40,975 bases of DNA from Desulfobacter latus (GTDB lineage: Bacteria; Desulfobacterota; Desulfobacteria; Desulfobacterales; Desulfobacteraceae), in assembly GCF_013389365.1 (NCBI RefSeq), contig NZ_JACADJ010000032.1, positions 1-40,975 on the forward strand, written 5' to 3'. A program made the position numbers and the translations under genes. Of the stretch, positions 15,872 through 26,227 are shown piece after piece. The stretch's first letter is position 1. Every line of letters begins with the position of its first letter. Under the pieces are notes generated by a model, which saw only the letters and a list, made by a program, of their open reading frames with translations, was not told the DNA's origin and did no database searches.

Positions 15872-16504
15872 TTATTTAACCGCACAGGCTAAATCCCTGC
15901 CAAGCTGATACGCTTTTCCCATGGCCTCTTTATCATCTTTGACCTTTGCCTTATCAAAAATTCTGAAAACAGCAAGTTCGCCAATCACGTCAAGTCCGAG
16001 GGCGGCAAGTGGCTGTCTCATGGCCTCTAACGTAAACCCCATGTCCTCAACGGATTCCTGTTCACATATAGCGGCAATGACAGCCTTTCGACCCTGGTTT
16101 TCCAATTGGCTTGTCCAGCTTCTCGGACGATTATCGTTAAAATTATAAAAGCAATATAAACGGTCGATAAGTGCCTTCATCCAGGATGTAACATTATAAT
16201 TATGCGTCGGGGAGACCAGAATAAGGCCTTTGGCGGAAATAATGCGGTCATAAACGGGTGACAGGTCATCCGTTAAGCCTGTGCAAATTTTATCTTTCCG
16301 GCATTTTTCGCACCCAATACACCCTTGAAATTTTAATTTTGTTAAATTCAGGGCATCAGCTGCAATGTTTTCCCGGACCACACCGGATATGATTTGGTTT
16401 AGAATCAGATCGGAATTGCCGTTTATTCTGGGACTGCCACTAAAGCCCAGGACTGTTTTTTCCGGGATTGATGGATTTTGTATTAATGATTGGTTTGTAT
16501 TCAT
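15872..16504 (-). CDS. Flavodoxin-fold NAD(P)H-dependent FMN reductase family protein
   Basis: 210 residues. LGFSGSPRINGNSDLILNQI (residues about 19-38) is the phosphate-binding start of iron-sulfur flavoprotein/NADPH-FMN-reductase proteins. A cysteine-rich segment GCIGCEKCRKDKIC follows near residue 62, as in the Isf-type group that binds a 4Fe-4S cluster. LVSPTHNYNVTSWMKALIDR is the FMN-contact region. A multi-heme or electron-shuttling role in anaerobes is typical but the substrate is unknown. The gene stands alone downstream of the ppdK terminator and faces tRNA-Leu. Confidence 0.82.
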   Translation of the reverse strand: MNTNQSLIQNPSIPEKTVLGFSGSPRINGNSDLILNQIISGVVRENIAADALNLTKLKFQGCIGCEKCRKDKICTGLTDDLSPVYDRIISAKGLILVSPTHNYNVTSWMKALIDRLYCFYNFNDNRPRSWTSQLENQGRKAVIAAICEQESVEDMGFTLEAMRQPLAALGLDVIGELAVFRIFDKAKVKDDKEAMGKAYQLGRDLACAVK

Positions 16505-16525
16505 TTAACATTTTCCTATCCGAAA

Positions 16526-16564
16526 ATAACAAACCTGGTCACTTTAGGTAACCAGGCTTGTTAT
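16526..16564 (-). terminator. Stem-loop terminator after ppdK
   Basis: On the minus strand ATAACAA-GCCTGGTT pairs with the opposite arm ending TTGTTAT, with ACCAGG/CCTGGT inner pairs and a short loop. T-rich sequence (TTATTTTC) follows. It sits 17 bp past the ppdK stop. Confidence 0.6.
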
Positions 16565-16580
16565 GTTTATAGATCGTTTT

Positions 16581-19301
16581 CTATCGGCCGTCAGGATACA
16601 TAATGGCGGCCTGGGCTGCCGCCAGCCGGGCAATGGGCACCCGGTAGGGTGAGCACGATACGTAATTCAATCCTGCTTTATGGCAGAATATGACGGATTC
16701 AGGGTCCCCGCCGTGTTCCCCGCAGATACCCAGTTTGATTTCGGGCCGCGTCCTGCGACCGCGTTCCACGGCTGTTGTCACCAGACCTCCCACAGCTTCC
16801 TGGTCCAGGGTCTCAAAGGGGTCTGAACTGAGGATGGCATTATCAATGTAGTCGTTCATGAAAGAGCCGATATCGTCCCTTGAAAATCCAAAGGTCATCT
16901 GAGTTAAATCATTGGTGCCAAAGGAGAAAAACTGGGCATATTCTGCCATTTTATCCGCAATCAAAGCTGCTCTCGGGATTTCGATCATGGTGCCGTACAG
17001 ATAGGGCAGGGCGTCTATATCGTAGGCTTCAAGCGCCTGAGCATGGCACTGGGTAACGATATCCCGGACAAAGGCCAGTTCTTTTTCATTGCAGGTCACA
17101 GGCACCATAATTTCAGGTATGGGATTTTTGCCTGCCTTGATCAGTTCCGCACACGCCTCAAAGATGGCTTCTACCTGCATGCGGGAGATTTCGGGATAGG
17201 TGATGCCAAGTCTTACGCCTCTGTGACCGATCATGGGATTGGATTCTAAAAGCTGTTCACTGCGTTTAAACACTTCTTCTATGTCAATATGCAGGGCATC
17301 GGCAATTTCCTGCTGATTTTCCCGTGACTGGGGTACAAATTCATGCAGGGGGGGATCCAGCAGGCGAATGGTCACGGGCAGATTGTCCATGACCTGGAGG
17401 GTCGCCTTGATCTCCTCCTTGACAAAGGGGAACAGTTCTTTAAGGGCAGCCTCTCTCTCTTCGTGGGTTTTGCTTAGAATCATTTTGCGCAAAAGGAAAA
17501 GGGAGTTGTCTGAGTCCGCACCATAAAACATATGCTCTGTTCTGAAAAGCCCGATACCCTGGGCGCCAAAGTCAAGGGCTGTCATGGCATCTGCCGGGGT
17601 ATCCGCATTGGTGCGTACCTGCATGGCCCGGTATTTATCCGCAATGCTCATGAATGCTTTGAATCGGACATTTTCCGATGCGTCTTTCATCTTAAGCCGG
17701 CCTTGGTATACCATACCTTTGGTGCCGTTAAGGGTAAAGATGTCACCTTCTTTGAACACCCGGGTTCCCACGCGCAGTTCTTTGGTTTCAAAATTAATTT
17801 TAAGGGCGCCGGCGCCAACAATGCAGCATTTACCCCATCCCCTGGCCACTAGCGCCGCATGGGAGGTCATGCCGCCCCTTGCTGTCAGAACGGCTGCGGC
17901 AGCCCGCATGCCTTCAATGTCTTCGGGATTGGTTTCTTCGCGGACCAGAATGACTTTTTTATTTGATTTGGCCCATTGAACCGCATCGTCTGACGAGAAC
18001 ACAATCTGTCCCCATGCACCGCCGGGGCCTGCAGGCAGGCCTTCTGCGACCTTTACAGCTGTTTTTTCCGCATTCGGGTCCACAACCGGGTGAAGCAAGT
18101 CATCCAGAATTTTAGGATCAAGACGGCATACCATGGTTTTTTCATCAATGGTGCCTTCGTCGAGCATGTCCATGGCCATGTTCAGGGCCGCTGTCGCGGT
18201 GCGTTTACCCACACGGCACTGGAGCATGTAAAGCCTGCCTTCCTGGATGGTAAATTCAATATCCTGCATGTCCTTGTAATGGGCTTCTAAAAGATTCCTG
18301 ATCTCAAACAACTGTTTATAAAGTTCAGGCATGGATTCTTCCAGAGAGGGCAGGTGGCTGTTCTGGGCATTTTTGGTGTCGGTGTTCAATGGATTCGGGG
18401 TTCTGGTGCCTGCCACCACATCCTCACCCTGGGCATTGACCAGCCATTCTCCATAAAAGTTATTGTCCCCTGTGGCCGGGTCCCTGGTAAAGGCAACGCC
18501 TGTGGCAGAGGTATTGCCCATATTACCGAAAACCATGGTCTGGACATTGACGGCCGTGCCCCAGTTGTCCGGAATATGTTCAATGCGGCGGTAGGATACG
18601 GCCCGTTTGCCGTTCCAGCTTTTAAATACAGCGCCGATGGCCCCCATGAGCTGATCTTGGGGTTCATCAGGAAAATCGGCCCCCAGATCCTCCCGGATTT
18701 TTTTCTTGAACCGCTCGCAAAGGGCCTTTAAATCTGCGGTAGAAATATCCGTATCATTGTCATAGCCCTTGTCGTTTTTCAGGTTATTCATCATCATTTC
18801 CAGGTTCAGGCGGATCCCCATACCGTCCTTGGGACTGATTTGTTCCGCTTTTTCCATAACCACATCTGAATACATCATGATCAGTCGACGATAGGCATCA
18901 TAAACAAACCATTCATTATCGGTTTTTTTGATCAGTCCCGGAATCGTTGCCGGACACAGGCCGACATTCAATATGGTCTCCATCATTCCAGGCATTGAAC
19001 TTCTTGCACCGGACCGGCAGGATACCAGCAATGGATTTTCCGGATCACCAAAAACCATACCTGTCTGGGATTCAATATTGGCCATGGCCTTTAGAATGTC
19101 GCCTTCAAGGGTATCAGGAAAGCACCCGTTTAAATCAAAATAGTGATTGCAGCATTCCGTTGATATGGTGAAACCCGGCGGAACAGGCAATTTCAGCTTT
19201 GCCATTTCTGCAAGGTTGGCACCTTTTCCGCCTAAAAGGTTTTTTTGACTTGCATCGCCCTCCGTTTTATCAGGGCCGAACTCATAGATGTATTTGGTCA
19301 T
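16581..19301 (-). CDS. ppdK: Pyruvate, phosphate dikinase
   Basis: 906 residues, near the usual length for PPDK. Interconverts pyruvate + ATP + Pi and PEP + AMP + PPi. The N-terminal nucleotide-binding domain includes NLLGGKGANLAEMAKL and CRSGARSSMPGMMETILN. The swivelling phosphohistidine domain has GGMTSHAALVARGWGKCCIVG with H481 as the phosphorylated residue. The C-terminal PEP/pyruvate barrel includes GIGLFRTEHMF and LGICGEHGGDPESV with the catalytic cysteine. In anaerobes this enzyme commonly drives PEP formation from pyruvate during growth on acetate or other C2/C3 compounds. It has its own terminator and a long upstream gap, so it is probably monocistronic. Confidence 0.97.
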   Translation of the reverse strand: MTKYIYEFGPDKTEGDASQKNLLGGKGANLAEMAKLKLPVPPGFTISTECCNHYFDLNGCFPDTLEGDILKAMANIESQTGMVFGDPENPLLVSCRSGARSSMPGMMETILNVGLCPATIPGLIKKTDNEWFVYDAYRRLIMMYSDVVMEKAEQISPKDGMGIRLNLEMMMNNLKNDKGYDNDTDISTADLKALCERFKKKIREDLGADFPDEPQDQLMGAIGAVFKSWNGKRAVSYRRIEHIPDNWGTAVNVQTMVFGNMGNTSATGVAFTRDPATGDNNFYGEWLVNAQGEDVVAGTRTPNPLNTDTKNAQNSHLPSLEESMPELYKQLFEIRNLLEAHYKDMQDIEFTIQEGRLYMLQCRVGKRTATAALNMAMDMLDEGTIDEKTMVCRLDPKILDDLLHPVVDPNAEKTAVKVAEGLPAGPGGAWGQIVFSSDDAVQWAKSNKKVILVREETNPEDIEGMRAAAAVLTARGGMTSHAALVARGWGKCCIVGAGALKINFETKELRVGTRVFKEGDIFTLNGTKGMVYQGRLKMKDASENVRFKAFMSIADKYRAMQVRTNADTPADAMTALDFGAQGIGLFRTEHMFYGADSDNSLFLLRKMILSKTHEEREAALKELFPFVKEEIKATLQVMDNLPVTIRLLDPPLHEFVPQSRENQQEIADALHIDIEEVFKRSEQLLESNPMIGHRGVRLGITYPEISRMQVEAIFEACAELIKAGKNPIPEIMVPVTCNEKELAFVRDIVTQCHAQALEAYDIDALPYLYGTMIEIPRAALIADKMAEYAQFFSFGTNDLTQMTFGFSRDDIGSFMNDYIDNAILSSDPFETLDQEAVGGLVTTAVERGRRTRPEIKLGICGEHGGDPESVIFCHKAGLNYVSCSPYRVPIARLAAAQAAIMYPDGR

Positions 19302-19394
19302 TTTAAATCACCGTTTATACCGTTTAAATGGTTAAAGACATAATTGATATTAGCTTGCCCAGGCCGTGGAATCAGCCGGAATTTGATTTTTAGT

Positions 19395-19452
19395 GTTTGG
19401 GCGCAAATCCACCCATATGCGGCGTTGCCTCCAGGCAACTTTGTGCCCAAAC
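19395..19452. repeat. Intergenic nested inverted repeat
   Basis: The 339-bp gap between ppdK and the ABC-F gene holds no ORF. GTTTGGGCGCAAA at 19395-19407 pairs with TTTGTGCCCAAAC at 19440-19452 (one mismatch), enclosing an inner hairpin GTTGCCT-CC-AGGCAAC. It has no T-run and lies within the divergent promoter region, so it may be a REP-like repeat or a structured RNA rather than a terminator. Confidence 0.5.
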
Positions 19453-19640
19453 ATGGATTGCCGTTCAGGCACTATTTAGTTTAAATCTGCCAAGACATAA
19501 CGTCTACTATTAAAACGTTGAAAAAATCAAGTCAAATAAAATCTAATATTTATAAATTCCCCCTTGGATGATAATATTACCATTTTTAAAATGGCGTGTC
19601 GGCATTTTATCATCGTCGACAGGCGTAACAGGAGGCATCA

Positions 19641-21485
19641 ATGCTGAATATAGAATCCATAACCAAAGGATTCGCAGATCAGGTACTGCTTGACAATACC
19701 GGCATGCAGATCAATTCCGGGGAACGGGTGGGCCTGGTGGGAAGAAACGGCCATGGTAAGACCACGCTTTTAAATATAATTGCAGGCATTGAACATCCCG
19801 ACGAAGGGCGCGTTATTATACCCGGCGGATATCGGATCGGTGTGCTTTCCCAGCATATAAAATTCACCAAACCCACTGTTCTTGAAGAGGCCATGCTTGG
19901 CCTGCCGGATCATGAACGCGATCATTTCTGGAAAGCTGAAAAAATCCTGTCAGGTCTGGGATTTTCAGACCAGGACATGCAAAAGGACCCCATGCTGTTT
20001 TCCGGTGGCTACCAGGTGCGTTTAAACCTGGCCAAGGTATTGGTATCCGAGCCTGATCTATTAATTCTTGACGAGCCCACCAACTATCTGGACATTACAT
20101 CCATCCGCTGGATTACAGGATTTCTTGTTTCGTGGCCAAGGGAGATGCTTCTGGTGACCCATGACCGTGGATTTATGGATAATGTGGTGACCCATGTTGT
20201 GGGGATTCACCGTCGCAAGATGAAAAAGATACAGGGTGACACCGCCAAATATTATCTCCAGGTGGCCCAGGACGAAGAGATATATGAAAAAACCCGGGTA
20301 AATGAGGAAAAGCGCAAAAAAGAGATGGAGCTGTTCATCACCCGGTTCCGGGCCAAGGCAAGGCTGGCCAACATGGTACAGTCCAGGATCAAAACCCTGG
20401 CCAAGCTTGAAGCAAAAGACAAACTGGCAGAACTTAAAAATCTGGACTTCTCCTTTAACTACCTGCCGTTTGCCGGTAAACAGGTGCTGACTGCCGAAAT
20501 GTTGCGTTTTGGATACCAAAAAGAGACCCCGTTGATTGAAAATTTTTCCTTGACCGTATACCCTGGTGACCGTGTGGCCGTCATCGGCAAAAACGGTAAA
20601 GGAAAAACCACCTTGCTGAAACTGATCAGTCAGAATATACATCCGGATGCAGGGTGGGTGAAACCCAATCCAGGCGTAGAAACCGGATATTTTGAACAGA
20701 CCAATATCCAGACGTTAAATCCGCAATTCACTGTGGAAGAAGAAATTTTGCATGCCTACCCTGAAACAGATCGCCAGACCGCCAGAAACATCTGCGGCGC
20801 CATGATGTTTGAACAGGATGCAGCTTTAAAAAAAATCAGTGTGCTGTCCGGTGGAGAAAAGGCCCGGGTCATGCTTGGCAAACTTCTGATCCGGCCTTTA
20901 AATCTTCTGCTTTTGGATGAGCCGTCAAACCATCTCGACATTGAGGCCAGTGATGCCTTTGTGGCTGCGTTAAATGCGTTTGAAGGTGCCGTGGTGCTTG
21001 TTACCCATAATGAGATGTTTCTGCATGCCCTGGCAAATCGCCTGGTGATATTTACTGCCGACGGCATTGACATATTTGAAGGCACTTATCAGGCGTTTCT
21101 TGACAAACAGGGATGGGGGGATGAAGAACTGATCCCTGCAAAGCGCAAAAAAAGCCCACAGCTTTCCAAAAAGGAACTGCGCAAGAAAAAATCAGAGCTT
21201 GTGGCCGAAAGGTCAAAGCAATTGACGCCGATAAATAAAACGATAAACAAACTTGAAACTGATATAGAAACAAAGGAAAGCAAGATGGCCCGGGTGGACA
21301 AAGCACTGCTCGATGCTTCCCGGGACCAGGACGGATTAAAAATTGCCACTTTATCCAAAGAACATGCTAAACTGGAATCCGACATTGAAATCCTGTTTGA
21401 CACCTTTGCGGAAATATCTGATAAGGCAGACAAGATAAAAAAGAAATTTGACCGGGAATTATCCGGCCTTGAAGGTGGGGATTAA
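19641..21485 (+). CDS. ABC-F family ATPase (ribosome-associated type)
   Basis: 614 residues with two ABC cassettes and no membrane segments. Cassette 1 has Walker A GRNGHGKTT, signature LFSGGYQVRLNLAKVL (leading Leu-Phe rather than Leu-Ser) and Walker B LLILDEPTNYLD. Cassette 2 has GKNGKGKTT, LSGGEKARVMLGKLL and LLLLDEPSNHLDIEA. Between them is the linker with basic helices (FRAKARLANMVQSR) that contacts the ribosome in this family. The C-terminal 100 residues are a lysine/glutamate-rich coiled coil, as in Uup-like members. ABC-F proteins rescue or tune stalled ribosomes and can give antibiotic protection, and a housekeeping role is more likely here. AGGAGG lies 7 bp before the start. Confidence 0.92.
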   Translation: MLNIESITKGFADQVLLDNTGMQINSGERVGLVGRNGHGKTTLLNIIAGIEHPDEGRVIIPGGYRIGVLSQHIKFTKPTVLEEAMLGLPDHERDHFWKAEKILSGLGFSDQDMQKDPMLFSGGYQVRLNLAKVLVSEPDLLILDEPTNYLDITSIRWITGFLVSWPREMLLVTHDRGFMDNVVTHVVGIHRRKMKKIQGDTAKYYLQVAQDEEIYEKTRVNEEKRKKEMELFITRFRAKARLANMVQSRIKTLAKLEAKDKLAELKNLDFSFNYLPFAGKQVLTAEMLRFGYQKETPLIENFSLTVYPGDRVAVIGKNGKGKTTLLKLISQNIHPDAGWVKPNPGVETGYFEQTNIQTLNPQFTVEEEILHAYPETDRQTARNICGAMMFEQDAALKKISVLSGGEKARVMLGKLLIRPLNLLLLDEPSNHLDIEASDAFVAALNAFEGAVVLVTHNEMFLHALANRLVIFTADGIDIFEGTYQAFLDKQGWGDEELIPAKRKKSPQLSKKELRKKKSELVAERSKQLTPINKTINKLETDIETKESKMARVDKALLDASRDQDGLKIATLSKEHAKLESDIEILFDTFAEISDKADKIKKKFDRELSGLEGGD

Positions 21486-21486
21486 G

Positions 21487-21702
21487 ATGGACAAACAAAA
21501 GCTGACATTTTTTTATGGTATTATTTTGATCGTTGTGGGTATCGCGGTTTTTATAAGGGTTCCCCAGGTGGTCCTCCAAATTGAGACCATTGAATTTTTT
21601 AAAAATAAGATCGGAATTGTAAAGTTCTGTGCCTATTTTATAGGTTTTCTTTTGGTACTGGCCGGTGGTATCCGGGTATTCAAAAATTATAAAAAATCGT
21701 AA
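21487..21702 (+). CDS. Small two-helix membrane protein of unknown function
   Basis: 71 residues, starting MDKQKLTFFYGIILIVVGIA. Two hydrophobic segments, residues about 9-27 and 47-62, are separated by a short polar stretch (VVLQIETIEFFKNKIG), and the tail is basic. The start follows the ABC-F stop by one base, with a GGTGGGG-type ribosome site in the end of that gene. The GspE-like gene follows 17 bp later. Co-transcription with a type II/IV secretion or pilus ATPase makes a membrane-anchoring role possible, but there is no recognisable domain. Confidence 0.7.
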   Translation: MDKQKLTFFYGIILIVVGIAVFIRVPQVVLQIETIEFFKNKIGIVKFCAYFIGFLLVLAGGIRVFKNYKKS

Positions 21703-21719
21703 CTGTTTCAGGATCTCTT

Positions 21720-23954
21720 ATGGCCGGCAAAACTGCTGTAAAATCCGGTTCCAGCCTTAAATCTACCATTAAAGATCAGTCTGGTGCCGGCAAGGTTAGA
21801 ATTGGTGAAATTCTTTCCAAAGAAGGACAGATTACCTCCATTATGTTTAATGAAGCCCTCTCTGTCCAGAAAAAGACCAACGAGCGGCTTTCAGGCATTT
21901 TGCTCCAGAAAGGCTATATTGATCCGGACACCATCATCAATGTACTGGGACGACTATACAATTATAAAGTTGTCGCTTTTTCTGAAATAAAGCCGGATCC
22001 CCAGGCTCTGAAACTTCTGCCCTATGATGACGCCAAAAACAGTCTGGTTTTTCCCTTGAAACTGGCTGGGGACGATCTTCAGGTCTGCATGGCGGAACCC
22101 ACAGACACGGATGCGGTGGCAGAGCTTGCAAAGAAGACAGGCAAAAACATCCGGGCTTTTGTCTCCACAGAAAATGATATCATCCAGGCCTATCGCGATT
22201 TTTATAAAATTTCGGATGAAGAGTATAAAAGTTTTCTTCATTTTGAGGATGAGCCGGAAGACGATGAACCGGTAACCTCTGTTGATGATTTCGGTTCCCT
22301 GGTGTCCGAGGCCGCTGAGGAACTTGAGGTGGCTGCCGCTGATGCAGACACTGGTCCGGATGAGTTCATGGCCTCGGATGCCCCCATCATCAAACTGGTA
22401 AACGGCATCTTAACCAAAGCAATCAACGACGGCGTGTCGGATATACACATTGAACCTTTTGAAAAATCTTTTCAGGTACGCTACCGCCTGGACGGCGGCA
22501 TGTACAAGGCCATGAATCTGCCGCTGTCAATCAAAAACGCCGTGCTTTCAAGGGTAAAGATTCTGGCTTCCCTGGATATTGCCGAACGCAGGGTTCCCCA
22601 GGACGGTCGTATCAAACTTCGCCTGGGCAAGAAAAAATCCGTAGATTTTCGTGTATCCACCTTGCCCACCCTGTTTGGCGAGAGCGTTGTTATGCGTATC
22701 CTGGACCAGAGTGCGTTAAGCGTTGATCTGACTCGTCTAGGGTTTGAATCCGGCACTTTTGATATGCTTAAACGCTGTATCTCCAGACCCTATGGTCTGC
22801 TTCTGGTTACCGGGCCCACAGGGTCGGGTAAAACCACAACATTATATTCCGTTCTCAACCGTTTGAACAAGGATGACATCAAGATTCTGACCGCTGAAGA
22901 TCCTGTAGAATTCAATTTTAAAGGGATTAACCAGGTGCCGGTAAGAGAAGAGGTCGGCATGACCTTTGCCGCAGCTCTGAAAGCCTTTCTCCGGCAGGAT
23001 CCGGATATTATCATGGTGGGTGAGATCCGTGATATTGAAACCGCTGAGATTGCCATCAAAGCGGCCATGACAGGCCATCTTGTATTTGCCACCCTGCATA
23101 CCAATGACTGCCCGTCCACCATTGGAAGGCTTGTGGATATCGGCATTCCCCCCTATATGCTGGCCTCATCCGTCACCATGGTGTTGTCCCAGCGTCTTGG
23201 GCGCAGGCTTTGTCCGGATTGCAAACAGGTGGTCACCGGATATAATCCCGAAGACCTGGAATCGTATGGTTTTGATAAAAATGAAATTTCGGATTTGACC
23301 ATTTATGGCCCCAAGGGCTGCCCCCATTGCAATGGGACCGGATACAAGGGCAGGGTTGGGCTGTATGAACTTATGGAAGTGACCGACGAGGTTGCCAAAG
23401 CCATCTCTGCTGAAGTGCCTGAAGACCAGTTGCGCAAGGTGGCGATCTCCGAAGGCATGATCACGCTTCGGGATGCCGGCCTGGTTAAGGTGAAATCGGC
23501 AGAAACATCTCTGGAAGAAGTGTTAAAAAAAACCGTTATTTCAAAAGAAGCCCTGCCGGCCTACCTGGTGAACCCCGACATTGAACAATACGAAGATAAG
23601 GATGTGATCATCCGTGAGGGCAACACGGATATTGATTTTTTTAAGCTCGTTCAAGGCGCTGTCTATGTGGTCAAGGGCGGTAAAATGATAGCGGAAATTA
23701 CCCAGCCCGGAGAGTATTTCGGCGAAATGGCAGCCATCACCGGTACGTCAAGGTCCGCGTCTATTATTTCAAAGGGACGTGCCAAAATCAAACGGTTTCC
23801 CGGAGACAAGCTGATTGAAATCATAGAAAAATATCCTGATGTGGCCAAGCATCTTTTCACGGTCCTTGCCGACCGCCTGAACGAGACGGACCGCAAGCTT
23901 GTTTCCCTTTATCATCAGATCAAAAAACATAAAGTCAATAACAACGGCGCTTAG
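21720..23954 (+). CDS. PilB/GspE-type secretion ATPase fused to a cyclic-nucleotide-binding domain
   Basis: 744 residues. Residues about 20-160 form an N-terminal MshEN/T2SSE-N domain (GEILSKEGQITSIMFNEALS, then LLQKGYIDPDTI). The ATPase core has ISDIHIEP-like SDIHIEPFEKSF, Walker A GPTGSGKTTT near 366-373, an Asp box, Walker B DPDIIMVGEIRD and a zinc-type LCPDC...GCPHC pair. It ends with the usual GLYELMEV region. From about 615 to 735 there is an added cNMP-binding (Crp-type) beta-barrel with VIIREGNTDIDFF and GEYFGEMAAITGTSRSAS, where the phosphate-binding cassette arginine is replaced by serine-rich sequence. The fusion implies that pilus or secretion motor activity responds to a small ligand. 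No other pilus genes are adjacent. Confidence 0.9.
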   Translation: MAGKTAVKSGSSLKSTIKDQSGAGKVRIGEILSKEGQITSIMFNEALSVQKKTNERLSGILLQKGYIDPDTIINVLGRLYNYKVVAFSEIKPDPQALKLLPYDDAKNSLVFPLKLAGDDLQVCMAEPTDTDAVAELAKKTGKNIRAFVSTENDIIQAYRDFYKISDEEYKSFLHFEDEPEDDEPVTSVDDFGSLVSEAAEELEVAAADADTGPDEFMASDAPIIKLVNGILTKAINDGVSDIHIEPFEKSFQVRYRLDGGMYKAMNLPLSIKNAVLSRVKILASLDIAERRVPQDGRIKLRLGKKKSVDFRVSTLPTLFGESVVMRILDQSALSVDLTRLGFESGTFDMLKRCISRPYGLLLVTGPTGSGKTTTLYSVLNRLNKDDIKILTAEDPVEFNFKGINQVPVREEVGMTFAAALKAFLRQDPDIIMVGEIRDIETAEIAIKAAMTGHLVFATLHTNDCPSTIGRLVDIGIPPYMLASSVTMVLSQRLGRRLCPDCKQVVTGYNPEDLESYGFDKNEISDLTIYGPKGCPHCNGTGYKGRVGLYELMEVTDEVAKAISAEVPEDQLRKVAISEGMITLRDAGLVKVKSAETSLEEVLKKTVISKEALPAYLVNPDIEQYEDKDVIIREGNTDIDFFKLVQGAVYVVKGGKMIAEITQPGEYFGEMAAITGTSRSASIISKGRAKIKRFPGDKLIEIIEKYPDVAKHLFTVLADRLNETDRKLVSLYHQIKKHKVNNNGA

Positions 23955-23974
23955 GGCCTATGGTCTTTACTTAA

Positions 23975-25000
<1,026 letters not shown>

Positions 25001-25008
25001 AGCAAAGC

Positions 25009-25539
25009 CTAATCCTTATAATATCGGTCTTTTTCGCTGTAAATACAGCCGCAATACTGCTGGCGATACATGCATAAGGCCTTGGATTTCTCTATCCCCT
25101 GTTTCCAGCCTTCACGGAAATCATGATAAATGAATTTAAGTCCATATTGTTTTGCCAGGCCCTGGCCGATTTCCGTAATCAACCCATGATTCTGGAATTT
25201 TGAATAGAGCAGGGTAGTGGAGAACCCGTCAAACTTTCCCTTTTTTGCAACCAGGGCAGTGGCTTTAAGACGTGCGTGGTAGCAATACCTGCATCTGTTT
25301 TTTTCCCTGAATGTCACTGCACGCAAAAATTCTTCAAGCGCATAGCCTTTTTGCCAGATCATTTTCAGATTCACCTGATCCGCATAATCGCGTAATGTTT
25401 CCTCACGCTTCATACATTCTGTAAATGGATGGATATTATGTCGGTAAAAATACCCCATGACCTCTATTTCCATGTTTCTTAAAATCTCAAGGGGATAGAT
25501 GGTGCACGGGCCGCAGCAGGCATGCAGAATAATTCTCAC
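25009..25539 (-). CDS. queH: Epoxyqueuosine reductase QueH
   Basis: 176 residues. Reduces epoxyqueuosine to queuosine in tRNA, the last step in queuosine synthesis. The DUF208 pattern is complete: HACCGPCTIYP near the N-terminus, RCRYCYHARL in the middle and QQYCGCIYSEKDR at the end, which provide iron-sulfur cluster and metal cysteines. It is the non-cobalamin alternative to QueG. It overlaps the upstream YggS-family gene by 4 bp, and Maf is the next gene upstream, forming a three-gene minus-strand unit. Confidence 0.92.
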   Translation of the reverse strand: MRIILHACCGPCTIYPLEILRNMEIEVMGYFYRHNIHPFTECMKREETLRDYADQVNLKMIWQKGYALEEFLRAVTFREKNRCRYCYHARLKATALVAKKGKFDGFSTTLLYSKFQNHGLITEIGQGLAKQYGLKFIYHDFREGWKQGIEKSKALCMYRQQYCGCIYSEKDRYYKD

Positions 25540-26225
25540 TGTCTTGCTCCGAAAATGGCTGTGCCCACACGTACTAAAGTAGCTCCTTCTTCAACGGCTA
25601 CCCTAAAATCATGGCTCATGCCCATGGACAAATGGGTCATGGTTGTATTGGGAAGATTAAGCGTTTCAATATTTTTACTGATCTGTTTAAGCTTTTTAAA
25701 ATAAATTCTTGCGTCTTCAGGATCATCGAAAAAAGGCGGCATACACATAAGTCCTGAAACATGCAGGTTATCAAACCGGCAGACCTGTTTTGCAATGTCC
25801 ATAATTTCGTTTTCTTTCGCACCGGACTTGGTCGTTTCCCGGGCAATATTTACCTGGAGTAAAACTTCCTGGATTTTTCCGATTTTCTGGGCCTGGCGGT
25901 TGATTTCCCTGGCAAGCTTAACCTTATCCACGGTATGAATCAGGTCAAAATAGCTTACCGCGAATTTGGCTTTGTTGGATTGAAGATGGCCTATAAAATG
26001 CCACGTCGCCGATTTTCTGCCAATGAGATCAATTTTTTCCATGGCTTCCTGGATATAATTTTCCCCAAAATCCCTGTGACCGGCATCCATGGCCGCCTGA
26101 ATCATTTCAGGCGGTTTTCTTTTGCTCACTGCGATAAGGGTCACTCGGGATGCATCCTGTCCGCTTTTTTGCGCGGCAGCATGTATGTCATCATGAATTT
26201 TTTTTAGATTGGATTGAATCTGCAT
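25536..26225 (-). CDS. YggS/PROSC-family pyridoxal-phosphate homeostasis protein
   Basis: 229 residues. The alanine-racemase-like N-domain fold binds PLP without known catalysis. The lysine lies in TLIAVSKRKPPEMIQ, followed by GHRDFGENYIQEA, WHFIGHLQSNKAKFA and the C-terminal MTHLSMGMSHDFRVAVEEGATLVRVGTAIFG. These are diagnostic of the family, which buffers free PLP and affects amino-acid pools. It is translationally coupled to queH downstream, with Maf 2 bp upstream. Confidence 0.93.
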   Translation of the reverse strand: MQIQSNLKKIHDDIHAAAQKSGQDASRVTLIAVSKRKPPEMIQAAMDAGHRDFGENYIQEAMEKIDLIGRKSATWHFIGHLQSNKAKFAVSYFDLIHTVDKVKLAREINRQAQKIGKIQEVLLQVNIARETTKSGAKENEIMDIAKQVCRFDNLHVSGLMCMPPFFDDPEDARIYFKKLKQISKNIETLNLPNTTMTHLSMGMSHDFRVAVEEGATLVRVGTAIFGARQ

Positions 26226-26227
26226 TT

